Of a stretch of DNA of 64,000 nt, positions 24,887 to 34,968 are shown piece by piece. The notes below the pieces were generated by a model. That model was not told the DNA's origin. It worked only from the letters and a program-made list of their open reading frames with translations, and did not search any database. This DNA comes from Tectiglobus sp965223355 (GTDB taxonomy: Bacteria > Pseudomonadota > Alphaproteobacteria > Rhizobiales > Hyphomicrobiaceae), in assembly GCA_965223355.1 (NCBI GenBank), contig CBDCWE010000003.1, forward strand, positions 3,844,001 through 3,908,000, read 5' to 3'. Each line of letters opens with the position of its first letter. Position 1 is the first letter of the stretch. Both the position numbers and the translations under genes were made by a program.

Positions 24887-26170
24887 CTATTCGGCCGGTT
24901 GACCAACGGTCTCCATCTCAATCTCGCCGAGTTGCTTGTTCTGCAGCGTTGCCTCGAATGCCGCGAGGCGCTTGTAGATCGAAATCAACTCGACAATCGT
25001 CTTCCAGGAATGAACGAGGAATTGAAATGAGCTTTCAACGCGGCCAAAGGCCCGGACGATCTGCTGCATGACACCGAGCGTGATCGCCCCGGAGACGATC
25101 GTTGGCGCCAGCGCCAAATAAGGCACGATCACGCTGAACTGGAGGTAGGAGTAGCGCGCGACATCAAAGTACATGTAGTGAAAGAACAGGCGGAAGTAGT
25201 TGGTCCGGACATTGCTGAACAACTCGGCGATGGACGGCGGGCGGGCGCGGTCCTCATGTTCTTCACCGAGAACCAGTTCCTTGCGGTAGGCCGCCTCGAC
25301 GCGCTGGTTGCGAAATTCGAGGCCGGGTAGTTTCAATCCGACGCCGGCCAGCAGCACCGTCCCGCCGAGCGCCCAGATGACGGCAACGAACACCAAACCC
25401 TGAGGCACATCACCGATCAGCGGTATCACCTTGACCTGATTGGACAGCCCCCAAAGGATCGGTAAGAAGGCGAGCAGGGTCATGACCGAGTCGAGAAATC
25501 GACCGCCAAGGCTTTCCAGGATCTTGGCAAACTTCTGTGTGTCTTCTTGAATGCGCTGCGAGGCGCCTTCGATGTGGCGCAGCTTGTTCCACCGTTGCAT
25601 GTAATAGTCGTTCATGGCGGTGCGCCAGCGGAACGCATAGTGGCTGCTGAAAAACTGATTGAGCACCGCGACCACGATGTAGACCGCCGCAATGATCGCA
25701 AATGTCCAAAGATGACCGTTAAACTCGCTGGTTTCAACGCTGTTCGGCTTCGCTAGTGCCTTTTGGATGGTGTTGTAAAAGCGGCCGAACCAAGCGTTGA
25801 TCATCACGTCGATTTGGACTTGGAACCAGGTGACAAAGACGATCAACGATGAGCCGGCAACCGACCACCATCGCCAACGGCGCGGGGCCAGCCGCATCCA
25901 AAATACGGTGAACACGGCAAAGCATGCGATCAGGTATTGATAGTACCAGAAATTCACAGCGCTTTTGTTCGCTGCTGCGAATGCCGCCTTGGCGGTCTTG
26001 TCGGCATCCTCGGCCAGGGCTGCAGGATAGGAAATCCCGAACCAGTCACCGATACTCAGGACTGTTCCCCAATCTCGTCCGCCCATGAACCACACGACAA
26101 CGCAAAGCAGTGACCACCCGACGAAAGAACCGAAGAACAGGCGCGGATGGGGAAAGAAGGCGTGAAACAT
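24887..26170 (-). CDS. bacA: Peptide antibiotic transporter SbmA/BacA
   Basis: 427 residues, the full length of the family. An inner-membrane proton-driven importer of proline-rich and other antimicrobial peptides; in rhizobia and Brucella it is needed for chronic host infection and very-long-chain fatty acid insertion. It has about seven or eight hydrophobic segments (FFGSFVGWSLLCVVVWFMGG, YYQYLIACFAVFTVFWMRL). The family core has FRWRTAMNDYYMQRW, EGASQRIQEDTQKFA and SYLQFSVIVPYLALAP. No ATPase domain follows, as expected for SbmA-like proteins. GGAG lies 11 bases before ATG 26170. The gene is alone on its strand. Confidence 0.93.
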   Translation of the reverse strand: MFHAFFPHPRLFFGSFVGWSLLCVVVWFMGGRDWGTVLSIGDWFGISYPAALAEDADKTAKAAFAAANKSAVNFWYYQYLIACFAVFTVFWMRLAPRRWRWWSVAGSSLIVFVTWFQVQIDVMINAWFGRFYNTIQKALAKPNSVETSEFNGHLWTFAIIAAVYIVVAVLNQFFSSHYAFRWRTAMNDYYMQRWNKLRHIEGASQRIQEDTQKFAKILESLGGRFLDSVMTLLAFLPILWGLSNQVKVIPLIGDVPQGLVFVAVIWALGGTVLLAGVGLKLPGLEFRNQRVEAAYRKELVLGEEHEDRARPPSIAELFSNVRTNYFRLFFHYMYFDVARYSYLQFSVIVPYLALAPTIVSGAITLGVMQQIVRAFGRVESSFQFLVHSWKTIVELISIYKRLAAFEATLQNKQLGEIEMETVGQPAE

Positions 26171-26522
26171 TCGCAGGCGGCTCCAGAGGCGTCGGCAGAC
26201 AGATGCAATCCGATGCGATTGCTTCCAAAGCTCGCGGCGATCGGGCCGAGCTTGAGGACTTGCCGGGAGCGTATATGTGTCTCAGCCGCGCTACAAGCGC
26301 ATCAGGCCGGTTGAACTTTCGATGAAGCAATTGGGGAACACGCTCATCACCTGAGGTCGGCGGCCGGCCCCGGCGATGCCCGACCGGACCGGGCCGGATC
26401 GCCCGATGCTGTCGGCACTGGCGGTTGACGAGGCGCTGAGGTGATCGGGTCGGACCTGCGCTTCACGGCGGTGCGCAGGCATTGATCCGGGTGCGCGAAG
26501 ACGTCACAGCGTCGGGCAACCG
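26171..26522. other. Intergenic gap, no feature seen
   Basis: 352 bases between bacA and the dioxygenase gene. Only short frames and no repeat element recognised. Confidence 0.4.
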
Positions 26523-27467
26523 TCATTCCCCCAACGGCGGCAGCGCCGCTTCGATTTGCGCTCTGTGGTCTTCCAGATGCGCCGGTAAGCACAACCTGCG
26601 CCCGAGTTGGTCGATTGCTTCATCGACCGTGAGACCAGGTCCCCGGGTCGCGACCTCGAACAAGACGCCACCCGGCGTTCGAACGTAGAACGATCGGAAG
26701 TAGTGTCGGTTGACCGGTTCGGTGGGGTGCAAACCCAGTGCTATCAGCTGGCCGCGCAGCGACAACTGGTCCGTCTCGTTTTCGACGCCGAACGCAACAT
26801 GATGGATGGTGCCGTGCCCCTCCGCCCCCAAGCGAATGTTGGGGTCTATCTGGACATCGATGACGCCGCCGTCCTTGGTCTGCGAGAGACCGAAACGATA
26901 GTACCGGGCGGTTCCAAACCGGTCGTAAGCAATCTCGTGATAGCCAAAAACCGAGGTGAGAATATCGCTCAAGTGCGCCGGCGACTGTTGCGCGATCGTG
27001 ACACCGTGCAAACCCTGTACCGCGACCTCGTCCGGGATATCGAGGGTGCCGTGGCCGTCGCCGGCGTCGCGATGCTCAACCAGTGCGAACAGCAGGCCGT
27101 CATCGGTTTGGAAGATCGCCCGGTCGTCATCGTAATAGCTGTCATCGATAATATGACAGATCCTCTCACGGCGCAGTCTGGGGCGCCAAAACCCGAGCGA
27201 ACCATGCGGCACGGCGAATGCCACGATTGTCGCTTGCCCGCCACCCTGGCGGCCGCGACGGCCGTCGGGTTGCGCATAGTTGGTCAGCAATGATCCGGGC
27301 CGTGCCGCCTGCGTCCCGTAGAACAGGTTGTAGTGCATCGGCGCATCGTGCCGGACGGTCCGTTTCAACAGATGCAGACCAAGGGTGCCGACAAACAATT
27401 TCCGGCTTGCTTCGAGGTCCTGTGAAATCGCTGAAATATGGTGTAGCCCAAATGATTTGCTCGCCAC
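26523..27467 (-). CDS. Ring-cleaving dioxygenase, glyoxalase/VOC superfamily
   Basis: 314 residues with two VOC domains. The first starts GLHHISAISQDLEASRKLF. The second starts LHGVTIAQQSPAHLSDILTS. A third pairing block is TIHHVAFGVENE and VLFEVATRGPG. The His of GLHH, the His of TIHH and the Glu of LFEV fit the 2-His-1-Glu metal site of MhqO/MhqA-type hydroquinone dioxygenases. It acts on quinol-type aromatics by family. The GTG at 27467 has GAGGGCAGA just upstream and is preferred over a TTG at 27509. No aromatic pathway genes flank it. Confidence 0.85.
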   Translation of the reverse strand: MASKSFGLHHISAISQDLEASRKLFVGTLGLHLLKRTVRHDAPMHYNLFYGTQAARPGSLLTNYAQPDGRRGRQGGGQATIVAFAVPHGSLGFWRPRLRRERICHIIDDSYYDDDRAIFQTDDGLLFALVEHRDAGDGHGTLDIPDEVAVQGLHGVTIAQQSPAHLSDILTSVFGYHEIAYDRFGTARYYRFGLSQTKDGGVIDVQIDPNIRLGAEGHGTIHHVAFGVENETDQLSLRGQLIALGLHPTEPVNRHYFRSFYVRTPGGVLFEVATRGPGLTVDEAIDQLGRRLCLPAHLEDHRAQIEAALPPLGE

Positions 27468-27760
27468 TCTGCCCTCTTGCCTCAAAATCAGTGCGAGAAA
27501 TTTCTCCAATGACGCAGACTGTCAGTGAACGGCATATGACTGATTTGAGCAACATTGTCTAATCTTTGTGCATGCAACGATGTTCGCGCGAGAGCCCCGA
27601 TCCGCCCGGATCACGTCTGCCTGAGGCGGATCCGGCGCACCATCGCGCTGCCGGGCCCGGCCGCCGCCCCGACCATCGATGAGGTCGGGCCACCGGATCG
27701 CCGGGTCGGCGCGCGCTGGTTCGGGCCGGGTCTGCCGGCTCGGCCGCCGGCGCTCGCCGA

Positions 27761-28756
27761 TTATTGGATGTCGAGTTGGTAGGACACGGGCACCCAGCGA
27801 TGGGCATCTGCAACTTTCTCGACATAGCCGATCGCAGGAAACGGCATATGATAGCCGGTGGCCGGGATTTTGTCGGCGGCCGCCATATCCAAGATTTTCT
27901 TGCGCGAGGCGATGGCCTGGTCCTTATCCATGTCGAAAACAACGTGCCATTCAGGCTTTTGCAGTGATGCCACATAGTGGTTGCAAGCATCGGCCCAAAG
28001 CAACAGGCGCTTGCCGTCGCTTTCGATGTTGTAGGCCATGTGACCAGGCGTATGGCCGTAGCACTCGATCGCCGTGATGCCGCTGACCACGTCCTTGCCG
28101 CCGGTGAGATACGTGAACCTTGCCGCCAGCGCCCCGACTTTGGCCTGCACCAGTTTGGCCCGGCTTTGCATGCCCTTGTTTGAGCTTTCCGTGACCGCCT
28201 TGGAGGTCCAGAAATTGTTTTCGAGCGCGCCCGTCACGTACCGTGCATTTGGAAAAGTCGGCTTGCCATCGCTGATCAGACCGCCAATGTGGTCCCCGTG
28301 ATAGTGGGTAATCACGACGACATCGATTTGATCGGGCGTGAGGCCGGCAGCTTGCAACGACGTCACCAGATGGCCCCGGGTCGCACCACGCCCGGCGCCG
28401 TTGCCGGTATCGAACAGGACCAGTTCATTGCCGGTATTCACGACCACCGGGGTGAAGCCGATATGCATCGCATTGCCCGGCAGATAGTTCTGTTGCATGT
28501 AGGCGGCAACCGCCTCAGCCGATTGGTTCTGGCCAAAGATGGGGTGCACCTTCGGCACGTTGGCAATTCCGTCAAACACCGTTGTTACTTCGAAGCTGCC
28601 GAGTTTGACGCGGCGATATGCCGTCATGCTGGGGCCGGCCATCGGCGCTTTGGCGCGCGCATCTCCGGTGCTCCCGAGACCGGCTGCTGCCGCGGTCAAG
28701 CCGGCACCACCGACAAGCAGGTCACGTCTGTTCAGCCCGTTGAACGATTTAAGCAT
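27761..28756 (-). CDS. MBL-fold metallo-hydrolase with Tat signal
   Basis: 331 residues. It begins MLKSFNGLNRRDLLVGGAG, a Tat-type signal ending near ARA, so it is periplasmic. The zinc motif is THYHGDHIGG (HxHxDH), with later ligands in GHTPGHMAY and WADACNHY. The NTGNELVLFDTGNGAG strand is typical of metallo-beta-lactamase-fold hydrolases. The substrate is unknown; lactonases and quorum-quenching enzymes share this arrangement. GGAG lies eight bases before ATG 28756, so the longer frame from 28882 is rejected. Single gene. Confidence 0.85.
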   Translation of the reverse strand: MLKSFNGLNRRDLLVGGAGLTAAAAGLGSTGDARAKAPMAGPSMTAYRRVKLGSFEVTTVFDGIANVPKVHPIFGQNQSAEAVAAYMQQNYLPGNAMHIGFTPVVVNTGNELVLFDTGNGAGRGATRGHLVTSLQAAGLTPDQIDVVVITHYHGDHIGGLISDGKPTFPNARYVTGALENNFWTSKAVTESSNKGMQSRAKLVQAKVGALAARFTYLTGGKDVVSGITAIECYGHTPGHMAYNIESDGKRLLLWADACNHYVASLQKPEWHVVFDMDKDQAIASRKKILDMAAADKIPATGYHMPFPAIGYVEKVADAHRWVPVSYQLDIQ

Positions 28757-28954
28757 TGCTGTACTCCAATAAACCGACTGCAGATTGGATAACGTCGATC
28801 CACCCCATAAACGCATACGCCCAATCGCGCCCGTTGATGCGCGTGCAATCATCACATTGCCGTGAAGGATTGCTGTGATCAATCGCGCTCAGAACTCGAA
28901 ATGGGTCCCGACGGCGGCGTAACAGCGTCCGAAGTTGGTTGGTTTCACAGGTTG

Positions 28955-30001
28955 TCAGCGCACGACCGGCCGCTTGCGTTGCACGGATTTCGTGTCCTCA
29001 TCGACCAGCCGCCGCCAGCCGCGCAGCGTGATCGACTTCGACAAATTCTGAAGTCTCAGATCGCGCTCAGCAGACAGTTCGATCAGCTTTCGGTCTGGCG
29101 CCAGAAAGGTGACCGGCGGCGCCGCCTTGAGCCGCGGCGGTGTAAGTGGGCGGATCGTCCCGTGCAAGCCGTCAACCGATACGGAAACGATCGGTTTCGT
29201 CCGTTTGCGCAACAGCGCCTTGAAAGCGCGTTCGTGATTGCCCGCGGGCGTAAATGCAAACTTCGACGTCAGGTGCACAACCTTGAAGCCGCGTTTGCGC
29301 AAGCCCTTCAGAATGCGCGGCAATGCATGGGCGGTCGCGAGCTTGATGTCGTGGAACAGCAGAATGCCGCCACCGTTGGCGCTGACCCGTGACAGCGTGG
29401 TTTGCACCAGTTTGCCGACATCGCCGATGTAGCTGTCGTCTGAAACAACATCGACCGAGAACGTGGCGATGCCCCGCCTTTGCAGGTGCGCCAGCGCGCG
29501 GCCATCGTCATTAAGACCCGGAAACCGAAAGAACGGTGCGACGGGTTGATCGGCAGCCAGTGCGATGGCCGCAAAGCCCTTTTCGATCTGCTCGATGACC
29601 TTGACCTTATCGACCCGTCGCAGGTTGTAGGGATGACTCCAGGTATGGGCGCCGATCGTATGTCCCGCCTTTGCGATCTCCCGGATCAGATCCGGATGGG
29701 CGAGTGCCATCCGGCCGACGGGAAAGAACGTTGCCTTGACGCAGAACCTTGCAAGCGTCGTCAGAACGGACCGCGTGATGCGTGGCGAGGGCCCGTCATC
29801 AAAGGTCAAAACGACTTCTTTAGGTTGCAAAAAACTGGGCTCGCGCGCGTAGCGCGTGATGTCGCCGTAGATTGGTCCTGAGGACGCGTCGATCTGCACC
29901 TGACGGCTGGTTTCCAGCCGCAGGCTTGGCTCGCAGGCGCGCGCCGTCCCGAGCGGCAGAACCGACAGGAAGACGATCGCAAGATGGCGGGCATGCAGCA
30001 T
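28955..30001 (-). CDS. Polysaccharide deacetylase family protein 1, exported
   Basis: 348 residues. The signal peptide is MLHARHLAIVFLSVLPLGTARA. The NodB domain has the metal Asp motif LTFDDGPS, HTWSHP with the zinc His residues, RFPGLNDD and LLFHDI. It removes acetyl groups from a cell-surface polysaccharide or peptidoglycan in the periplasm. A basic C-terminal tail of about 100 residues follows, rich in Lys and Arg. The next gene upstream on the same strand is a paralogue, with about 190 bases between. Confidence 0.88.
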   Translation of the reverse strand: MLHARHLAIVFLSVLPLGTARACEPSLRLETSRQVQIDASSGPIYGDITRYAREPSFLQPKEVVLTFDDGPSPRITRSVLTTLARFCVKATFFPVGRMALAHPDLIREIAKAGHTIGAHTWSHPYNLRRVDKVKVIEQIEKGFAAIALAADQPVAPFFRFPGLNDDGRALAHLQRRGIATFSVDVVSDDSYIGDVGKLVQTTLSRVSANGGGILLFHDIKLATAHALPRILKGLRKRGFKVVHLTSKFAFTPAGNHERAFKALLRKRTKPIVSVSVDGLHGTIRPLTPPRLKAAPPVTFLAPDRKLIELSAERDLRLQNLSKSITLRGWRRLVDEDTKSVQRKRPVVR

Positions 30002-30188
30002 GTGAAAATCCGGTGGTCGTATTGGTGTAGGAACTTGTCGTCGCAAATGTCGTGTGTGATCAACAACGGAATACTAAGCGACTTCAGATTGATCGCTGGT
30101 GTGGCCGTCGCACCTTATTAATCAACAAGTTGAGAAATCCGGTTACTGACAATCGTGCGGCCCGACCGGAACCCTGCAACCGCCAAGC

Positions 30189-31190
30189 TCACGGTTGACC
30201 GAGAACTTGCAGCTTCCAGTTATCAGCAGCCCTGGCGGCGCGTGTTTTTGCAGCCCGCGCGAGCTTGGGCGTCCGTCCTTGTTGCCCGATGGCCCGTCTG
30301 CGACCGGCGCCAACAGTCGTTTTCCGGGCTGGCGATGCGGCCCGGCCGGAACCGACCGGTCGAATCGATGGCGAATACCGTCGCTTGGCATGCAGTTCTC
30401 TCGCCTGCGCGTCGTAGGCTGGCACTGTTGCCACGGACCCTTTTGCCACGATGTGCACGACTTTATAGCCTTTGCGATGCAACGTATCGAGCACCGACGG
30501 CAGCCCCCGCACCGTCGAGATTTGAATGTCGTGAAACAACATGATTCCTTTCTTGCGCGCCGTCAGCTGCCGCATCACCGCGCGGTGCACCGAATCGCCG
30601 CGACGCGTGCGATAGTCATACGAATCGACGTCGATCGAGAACACGGCAACGTTGCGCTGTCGGCTGTAAGCAATCATCGCCTTGGAATCTGCCAAATAAG
30701 GAAACCTGAAGAACGGCGCCACAGGCTTTCCAAGTGTGTGCTCGACGGCGCTGATGCCAAGCTCGAATTCGCCCCGGCCGCGAGGTGTGCTGCGCCGTTG
30801 GAGATTGCGATGTGACCAGGTGTGTGTCGCGATCGTGTGACCGTAACGCGCGACCTCACGCACCATTGCCGGATCGGCAACAGCCATCCTGCCGACCATG
30901 AAGAACGTCGCCTTCGTGCAGTGATCTTTGAGGGCGGCGAGGATCCGACGTGTCTTGCTGCGCAACGGGCCGTCATCAAAGGTCAGCACGACCTCACCAT
31001 CCTTGAGAAAGCTCTCCGTCTTATACTGCAGACTGCCGTAAAGCGGGCCGCCGCTGGTGTCGAGCGAGATTGTCCGCGACACCCCAAGTTTGCCGGTGCA
31101 GGCCTGTCCGGGCGTCGGGGCGGCGTTGGCGATCAGGACCAAAGCACCGATCAGAACTGCGCGATATGCCATGATTGTGCTAAGGGCCAT
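30189..31190 (-). CDS. Polysaccharide deacetylase family protein 2, exported (paralogue)
   Basis: 333 residues with a signal peptide MAYRAVLIGALVLIANAAP after a short leader. The NodB motifs are VLTFDDGPLR, HTWSHRN, FRFPYLADS and MLFHDI. The two proteins share the same order of motifs and spacing (GPLYGSLQY here, GPIYGDITR in the neighbour), so they arose by local duplication. The C-terminal tail is Arg/Ala-rich and ends with the charged stretch AKTRAARAADNWK. The start is uncertain between 31190 and 31172; the frame continues to 31340. Same expected location and role as its neighbour. Confidence 0.87.
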   Translation of the reverse strand: MALSTIMAYRAVLIGALVLIANAAPTPGQACTGKLGVSRTISLDTSGGPLYGSLQYKTESFLKDGEVVLTFDDGPLRSKTRRILAALKDHCTKATFFMVGRMAVADPAMVREVARYGHTIATHTWSHRNLQRRSTPRGRGEFELGISAVEHTLGKPVAPFFRFPYLADSKAMIAYSRQRNVAVFSIDVDSYDYRTRRGDSVHRAVMRQLTARKKGIMLFHDIQISTVRGLPSVLDTLHRKGYKVVHIVAKGSVATVPAYDAQARELHAKRRYSPSIRPVGSGRAASPARKTTVGAGRRRAIGQQGRTPKLARAAKTRAARAADNWKLQVLGQP

Positions 31191-31427
31191 TATTATTTGA
31201 ACCGCAACCGGACCGTTCCTGTTGCCACAGAACTTCTGGGCCGATTGCCACAGAACTTTTGGGCCGAGCGACACTGTTGCTGGGAAATCGCGAAACAGGC
31301 CAGCATATATATTTGTGATTTGACGATATTTGCAACTCACAAGGCAGTCACGTCATGTCGACGTCTCGAAACGTGGCGGCCAAGACGCACGGTGGTCGTG
31401 GCGTGGCTCTTGTGTTAGGGCGCCTCT

Positions 31428-32819
31428 ATGGCTGACGCGATATCAGATCCGCAAGCTCACGACGGCACATCCGACCACGTCACGGTGATCGATCAGGAGC
31501 TGGTGCGCGCCGTATCGGACGCTGTGGCAGCCTTCGATGAAGCGCGCGTGCGCAATCTGGTCGTCAACCTGCGGCCGCCCGATCTTGCCGACCTGATCGA
31601 ACTGCTGGATCCGGGCGAACGCGCAACCTTCGTGCAGTCGCTCGGCACGGCAATCGACTACGACGTCTTCTCCGAGCTCGATGAAACGGTTCGCGACCAA
31701 CTCACGCTGGAGCTGCCCAACACCTACCTTGCGAAAGCGGTCACCGAGCTCGATTCCGACGATGCAGCCTACGTCCTGGAACGGCTCGATCCCGAAGATC
31801 GCCAAGAGGTGTTCGATCGCCTCTCGGTCACGGACCGGGCGGCGTTGGAGCGCAATCTGGACTATCCGGAAAAGACGGCCGGTCGCCTGATGCAAGGCGA
31901 ATTCGTGTCGGTCGCACCGTTCTGGAACGTTGGTCAGGTGATCGACTACATGCGTGAGACCGACGACTTGCCGACCACGTTTTCGGAGATCTACGTCGTT
32001 GACCCGGGCTTCAAAGTGCTCGGTTCGGTCAACCTCTCGCATTTGCTGCGCACCAAGCGCCACGTCGCCATCGAAGATCTGATGAACGACGACGTCACCC
32101 TGATCGACGCCATGGCCGACCAGGAACAGGTCGCGCATCAATTCGAACGCTACGATCTGTTTTCTGCGCCGGTGGTTGATGGCAACGGCCGCCTGATTGG
32201 CGTGGTCACCGTCGATGACGTCGTCGAGGTCATCCACGATGAGGCCGATGAAGACATCAGGCGCCTCGGCGGTGTCGGCGATGAAAGCGTAACCGACACG
32301 GTCCTCAACACCACAAAGAGCCGCTTTGTCTGGCTGCTTGTAAACCTGTTCACGGCGATCGTCGCATCGGCGGTCATCAAGCTGTTCGATGCATCGATCG
32401 AAGAGATGGTGGCGCTCGCGGTGCTGATGCCGATCGTGGCGTCGATGGGCGGCAATGCCGGCACGCAAACCATGACCGTTGCCGTGCGTGCCCTCGCGAC
32501 ACGCGACCTTGGTACGGTCAACGCCACCCGCGTGGTCATTCGAGAGGTCTTTGTCGGTGTCCTGAACGGTTTTCTGTTTGCATTTATTCTCGCGGTCGTC
32601 ACGGTTGCGTGGTTCGGCTCCGGGCCCCTTGGTTTGGTCATAGCGATGGCGATGATCTTCAACCATTTGGCGGCCGCGCTCGCGGGCATTCTGATTCCAA
32701 TCGTGCTTGATCGGTTGAACTATGATCCGGCCGTCGCCTCGAGTGTGTTTGTGACGACGATCACCGACGTGGTCGGCTTTTTTGCCTTTCTTGGTCTGGC
32801 CACGTTCTGGCTGTTATAG
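31428..32819 (+). CDS. mgtE: Magnesium transporter MgtE
   Basis: 463 residues. An inner-membrane Mg2+ channel. The cytosolic N domain (residues about 20-140) has the LRPPDLADLIELLDPGERA repeats. Two CBS domains follow (about 150-265): LMNDDVTLIDAMADQEQVA and VVDGNGRLIGVVTVDDVVEV. The plug helix leads into five TM segments containing MPIVASMGGNAGTQTMTVAVRAL, the selectivity signature. The C-terminus has ITDVVGFFAFLGLATFWLL. Mg sensing is by the N and CBS domains, by family. The start lacks a strong ribosome site but the N domain is complete. Confidence 0.95.
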   Translation: MADAISDPQAHDGTSDHVTVIDQELVRAVSDAVAAFDEARVRNLVVNLRPPDLADLIELLDPGERATFVQSLGTAIDYDVFSELDETVRDQLTLELPNTYLAKAVTELDSDDAAYVLERLDPEDRQEVFDRLSVTDRAALERNLDYPEKTAGRLMQGEFVSVAPFWNVGQVIDYMRETDDLPTTFSEIYVVDPGFKVLGSVNLSHLLRTKRHVAIEDLMNDDVTLIDAMADQEQVAHQFERYDLFSAPVVDGNGRLIGVVTVDDVVEVIHDEADEDIRRLGGVGDESVTDTVLNTTKSRFVWLLVNLFTAIVASAVIKLFDASIEEMVALAVLMPIVASMGGNAGTQTMTVAVRALATRDLGTVNATRVVIREVFVGVLNGFLFAFILAVVTVAWFGSGPLGLVIAMAMIFNHLAAALAGILIPIVLDRLNYDPAVASSVFVTTITDVVGFFAFLGLATFWLL

Positions 32820-32855
32820 CTGCCAGCCGACAATGGCTCAACACGGGAACATGTC

Positions 32856-33299
32856 ATGGTAATCAGCGTGCGCCGCATCGAAGATCAGGATCGCCCAGCC
32901 TGGGACCGGCTGTTCCGCGGCTATCTCGAATTCTACCAAGCTCGCCTCAGCGAGGAGATGATCGACCTGACCTGGCAACGTCTCCTCGACGATGATCCGC
33001 AATTCCACATCGGATTGGTCGCCGTCGCCGGTGATGACGCCCCGCTCGGCCTCGCCCACATCATGTTTCACCGCTCGACCTGGTCGCCGACCTACTATTG
33101 CTATCTGGAGGACTTGTTCGTGGCGCCGGATCAGCGGCTCAAAGGCATTGGCCGGGCCTTGATCGAGGCAGTCTACCGCGAGGCCGACGCCGGGGGTTGC
33201 ACGCGAACCTACTGGGCGACGCAGGAGTTCAACTATCGCGGTCGCGCCCTTTACGACCAGGTCGCCAGCAAGAGCCCGTTCATCCAGTATCGCCGCTGA
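32856..33299 (+). CDS. GNAT-family N-acetyltransferase
   Basis: 147 residues. Acetyl-CoA-binding motif: LEDLFVAPDQRLKGIGRALIEAVY, where R/Q-x-x-G-x-G/A binds the pyrophosphate. The C-terminal motif is TYWATQEFNYRGRALYDQVA. It would transfer an acetyl group to an amine; the substrate is unknown. It begins 36 bases after mgtE, so it could be cotranscribed. The upstream ATG at 32851 is out of frame. Confidence 0.88.
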   Translation: MVISVRRIEDQDRPAWDRLFRGYLEFYQARLSEEMIDLTWQRLLDDDPQFHIGLVAVAGDDAPLGLAHIMFHRSTWSPTYYCYLEDLFVAPDQRLKGIGRALIEAVYREADAGGCTRTYWATQEFNYRGRALYDQVASKSPFIQYRR

Positions 33300-33515
33300 G
33301 CGCACCGGCCGCATCACGACCGGGGCTGGTCAGACGTGGCTCAAACCATGCCGCTCCCCCGCCCGGCAGCCGAGGCCCCACCCAAGGCCCCACCCAAGGC
33401 CCAAGGTCCCATGTGTGGGTGATCCGGTGTGCGCGTGATCCGATGTAGGGTTGATCCGTTGATCCCATGCGTGGTTGGGCCGCCGGGCTGGTATCAGGCG
33501 GGCACGATCCGGATC

Positions 33516-34844
33516 TCAGCTGGTTGGAACCTCCAGTTTCTTGGTGAGGTTCTCGAATTCTTTGCGCAATTCTTCGTTCTTGAAGATCTGCTCGAAGGTC
33601 GGTGCCTCGAGTTTCTGCAGAGCCTCGAAGGTCGATTTGGTATTCTTCATCAGGTTGCGCAGCTGAAAGCTTGCCTCGACGGTCTCATAGGTATTGTCGG
33701 CAATCGACAGATCGTGGGCCGACCGTCGCCGCGCCTGCGCGATCTGTTCGCGCTGCTGCAACAAATAGCGCCGATAGCCGCGCGCCGCGGTTTGCGCCAG
33801 CGCCTGGCTGCGCAAATTGGATTTCAGAATTCGCTGTTGATCCGGCCGGTTTTGTTGGCGCAGCAGCCGTTGGGTGCGCTGCCGGGCCGCGGCCAGGTCG
33901 TTTGTGATCGCCGTCAGTTTCGGCAGATACTGGGTATCGATCTTGGCAATGACGCTGTCCTGGGCGTGAACCAACATCGCAAATAGTGCGGCATGCATCG
34001 CAAAGTATTTGCGCGCAGCCTTGATGTTTTCGCCGCTGGCTGTCATGCGCTCGGCGAGCTGTTGGTCGATCAGCTTTGCCGAATTGAAGACCGCCACTAG
34101 TCGCACGAGGTCACCGGACAGGACACCGCCGAGGAGCAGCTCAACCTGCTTGTCGGACAGCTCAATGCCGGATTTCTTGAGCGCGTCGCGGACCTCGCCC
34201 TTGGCTGCGGCAATGTCTTCCTTGTTCTTTGCAATCCGCTTTTCGGCATCGATGATTTGTTCGCCGAGGCTTGATACGGTGTCCGAAATCACGCCGGGCA
34301 ACAGCGAGCTTTGCGGGGCGGTGAGCTGCTTTTCGCGCAGGCGCACGATTAAATCTTCGATTTCGCGAATCGTCTTGCGCCGTGCTGCGATCTGCTTTTG
34401 CTTGGCGACGACGGGAACATCGGACACAATCCCAAGCGCTGCATCGAGCAGATCCCGAATGCGCTGTTGGCGGTCCTCCTTGGTCTCGGTCCAGAGCGGC
34501 GGCAGGAGGAACTCGTCCTTGGACGGCAGTTTGTTGGACGCGCTTCGTTCGTCCGCAGTATCCTTCAAAATGGCATCGATGGCCTGCATCAGGCGCTTGG
34601 CCTGTTGATAGGTTTGATCGCCGTCGCGCGGGTCCGTGACCGACGTCTCGCTCGGTTTGCCGGGCTTTTTTTGGCGCCGCGCATCGGCCTGTGCCGGTTT
34701 TGCTTCCGGCGCCGTGGTGTTGGAGAGCCAGTCGGCAATGATGTCGCGATGCTGCGTTTGGGCCACGGCTGCGCCATGGCCGGCGCAGGCCATCACCGCG
34801 GCACAAACAAGCGATTGGACTGTCGCGAGATTGATGGTCAACAT
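33516..34844 (-). CDS. Exported coiled-coil hypothetical protein
   Basis: 442 residues with a signal peptide (LVCAAVMACAGHGAAVAQ). The mature protein is mostly helical with heptad-like charged stretches: KQKQIAARRKTIREIEDLIV, then EKRIAKNKEDIAAAKGEVRD, and near the end ALQKLEAPTFEQIFKNEEL. A region at about 240-300 (LLLGGVLSGDLVRLVAVFNS) is more hydrophobic. No enzyme motif is seen. It is likely periplasmic or outer-membrane associated. GGAGG lies 11 bases before ATG 34844. Function unknown. Confidence 0.75.
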   Translation of the reverse strand: MLTINLATVQSLVCAAVMACAGHGAAVAQTQHRDIIADWLSNTTAPEAKPAQADARRQKKPGKPSETSVTDPRDGDQTYQQAKRLMQAIDAILKDTADERSASNKLPSKDEFLLPPLWTETKEDRQQRIRDLLDAALGIVSDVPVVAKQKQIAARRKTIREIEDLIVRLREKQLTAPQSSLLPGVISDTVSSLGEQIIDAEKRIAKNKEDIAAAKGEVRDALKKSGIELSDKQVELLLGGVLSGDLVRLVAVFNSAKLIDQQLAERMTASGENIKAARKYFAMHAALFAMLVHAQDSVIAKIDTQYLPKLTAITNDLAAARQRTQRLLRQQNRPDQQRILKSNLRSQALAQTAARGYRRYLLQQREQIAQARRRSAHDLSIADNTYETVEASFQLRNLMKNTKSTFEALQKLEAPTFEQIFKNEELRKEFENLTKKLEVPTS

Positions 34845-34968
34845 AACCGCTGATACCTCCGCCCATGATCCTCAACGTGCGGTAGATCAAATCTTTAGAA
34901 GGGGATTGATTTGGGCATTTCAATGGTGGAGCCGGTCATAAACGGCAGTTATCCTTGCCCGAAAGCGC

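Noticed and set aside
31443..32666. 407-codon open frame on the minus strand
   Set aside because: Antisense to mgtE, with no recognisable domain or ribosome site.
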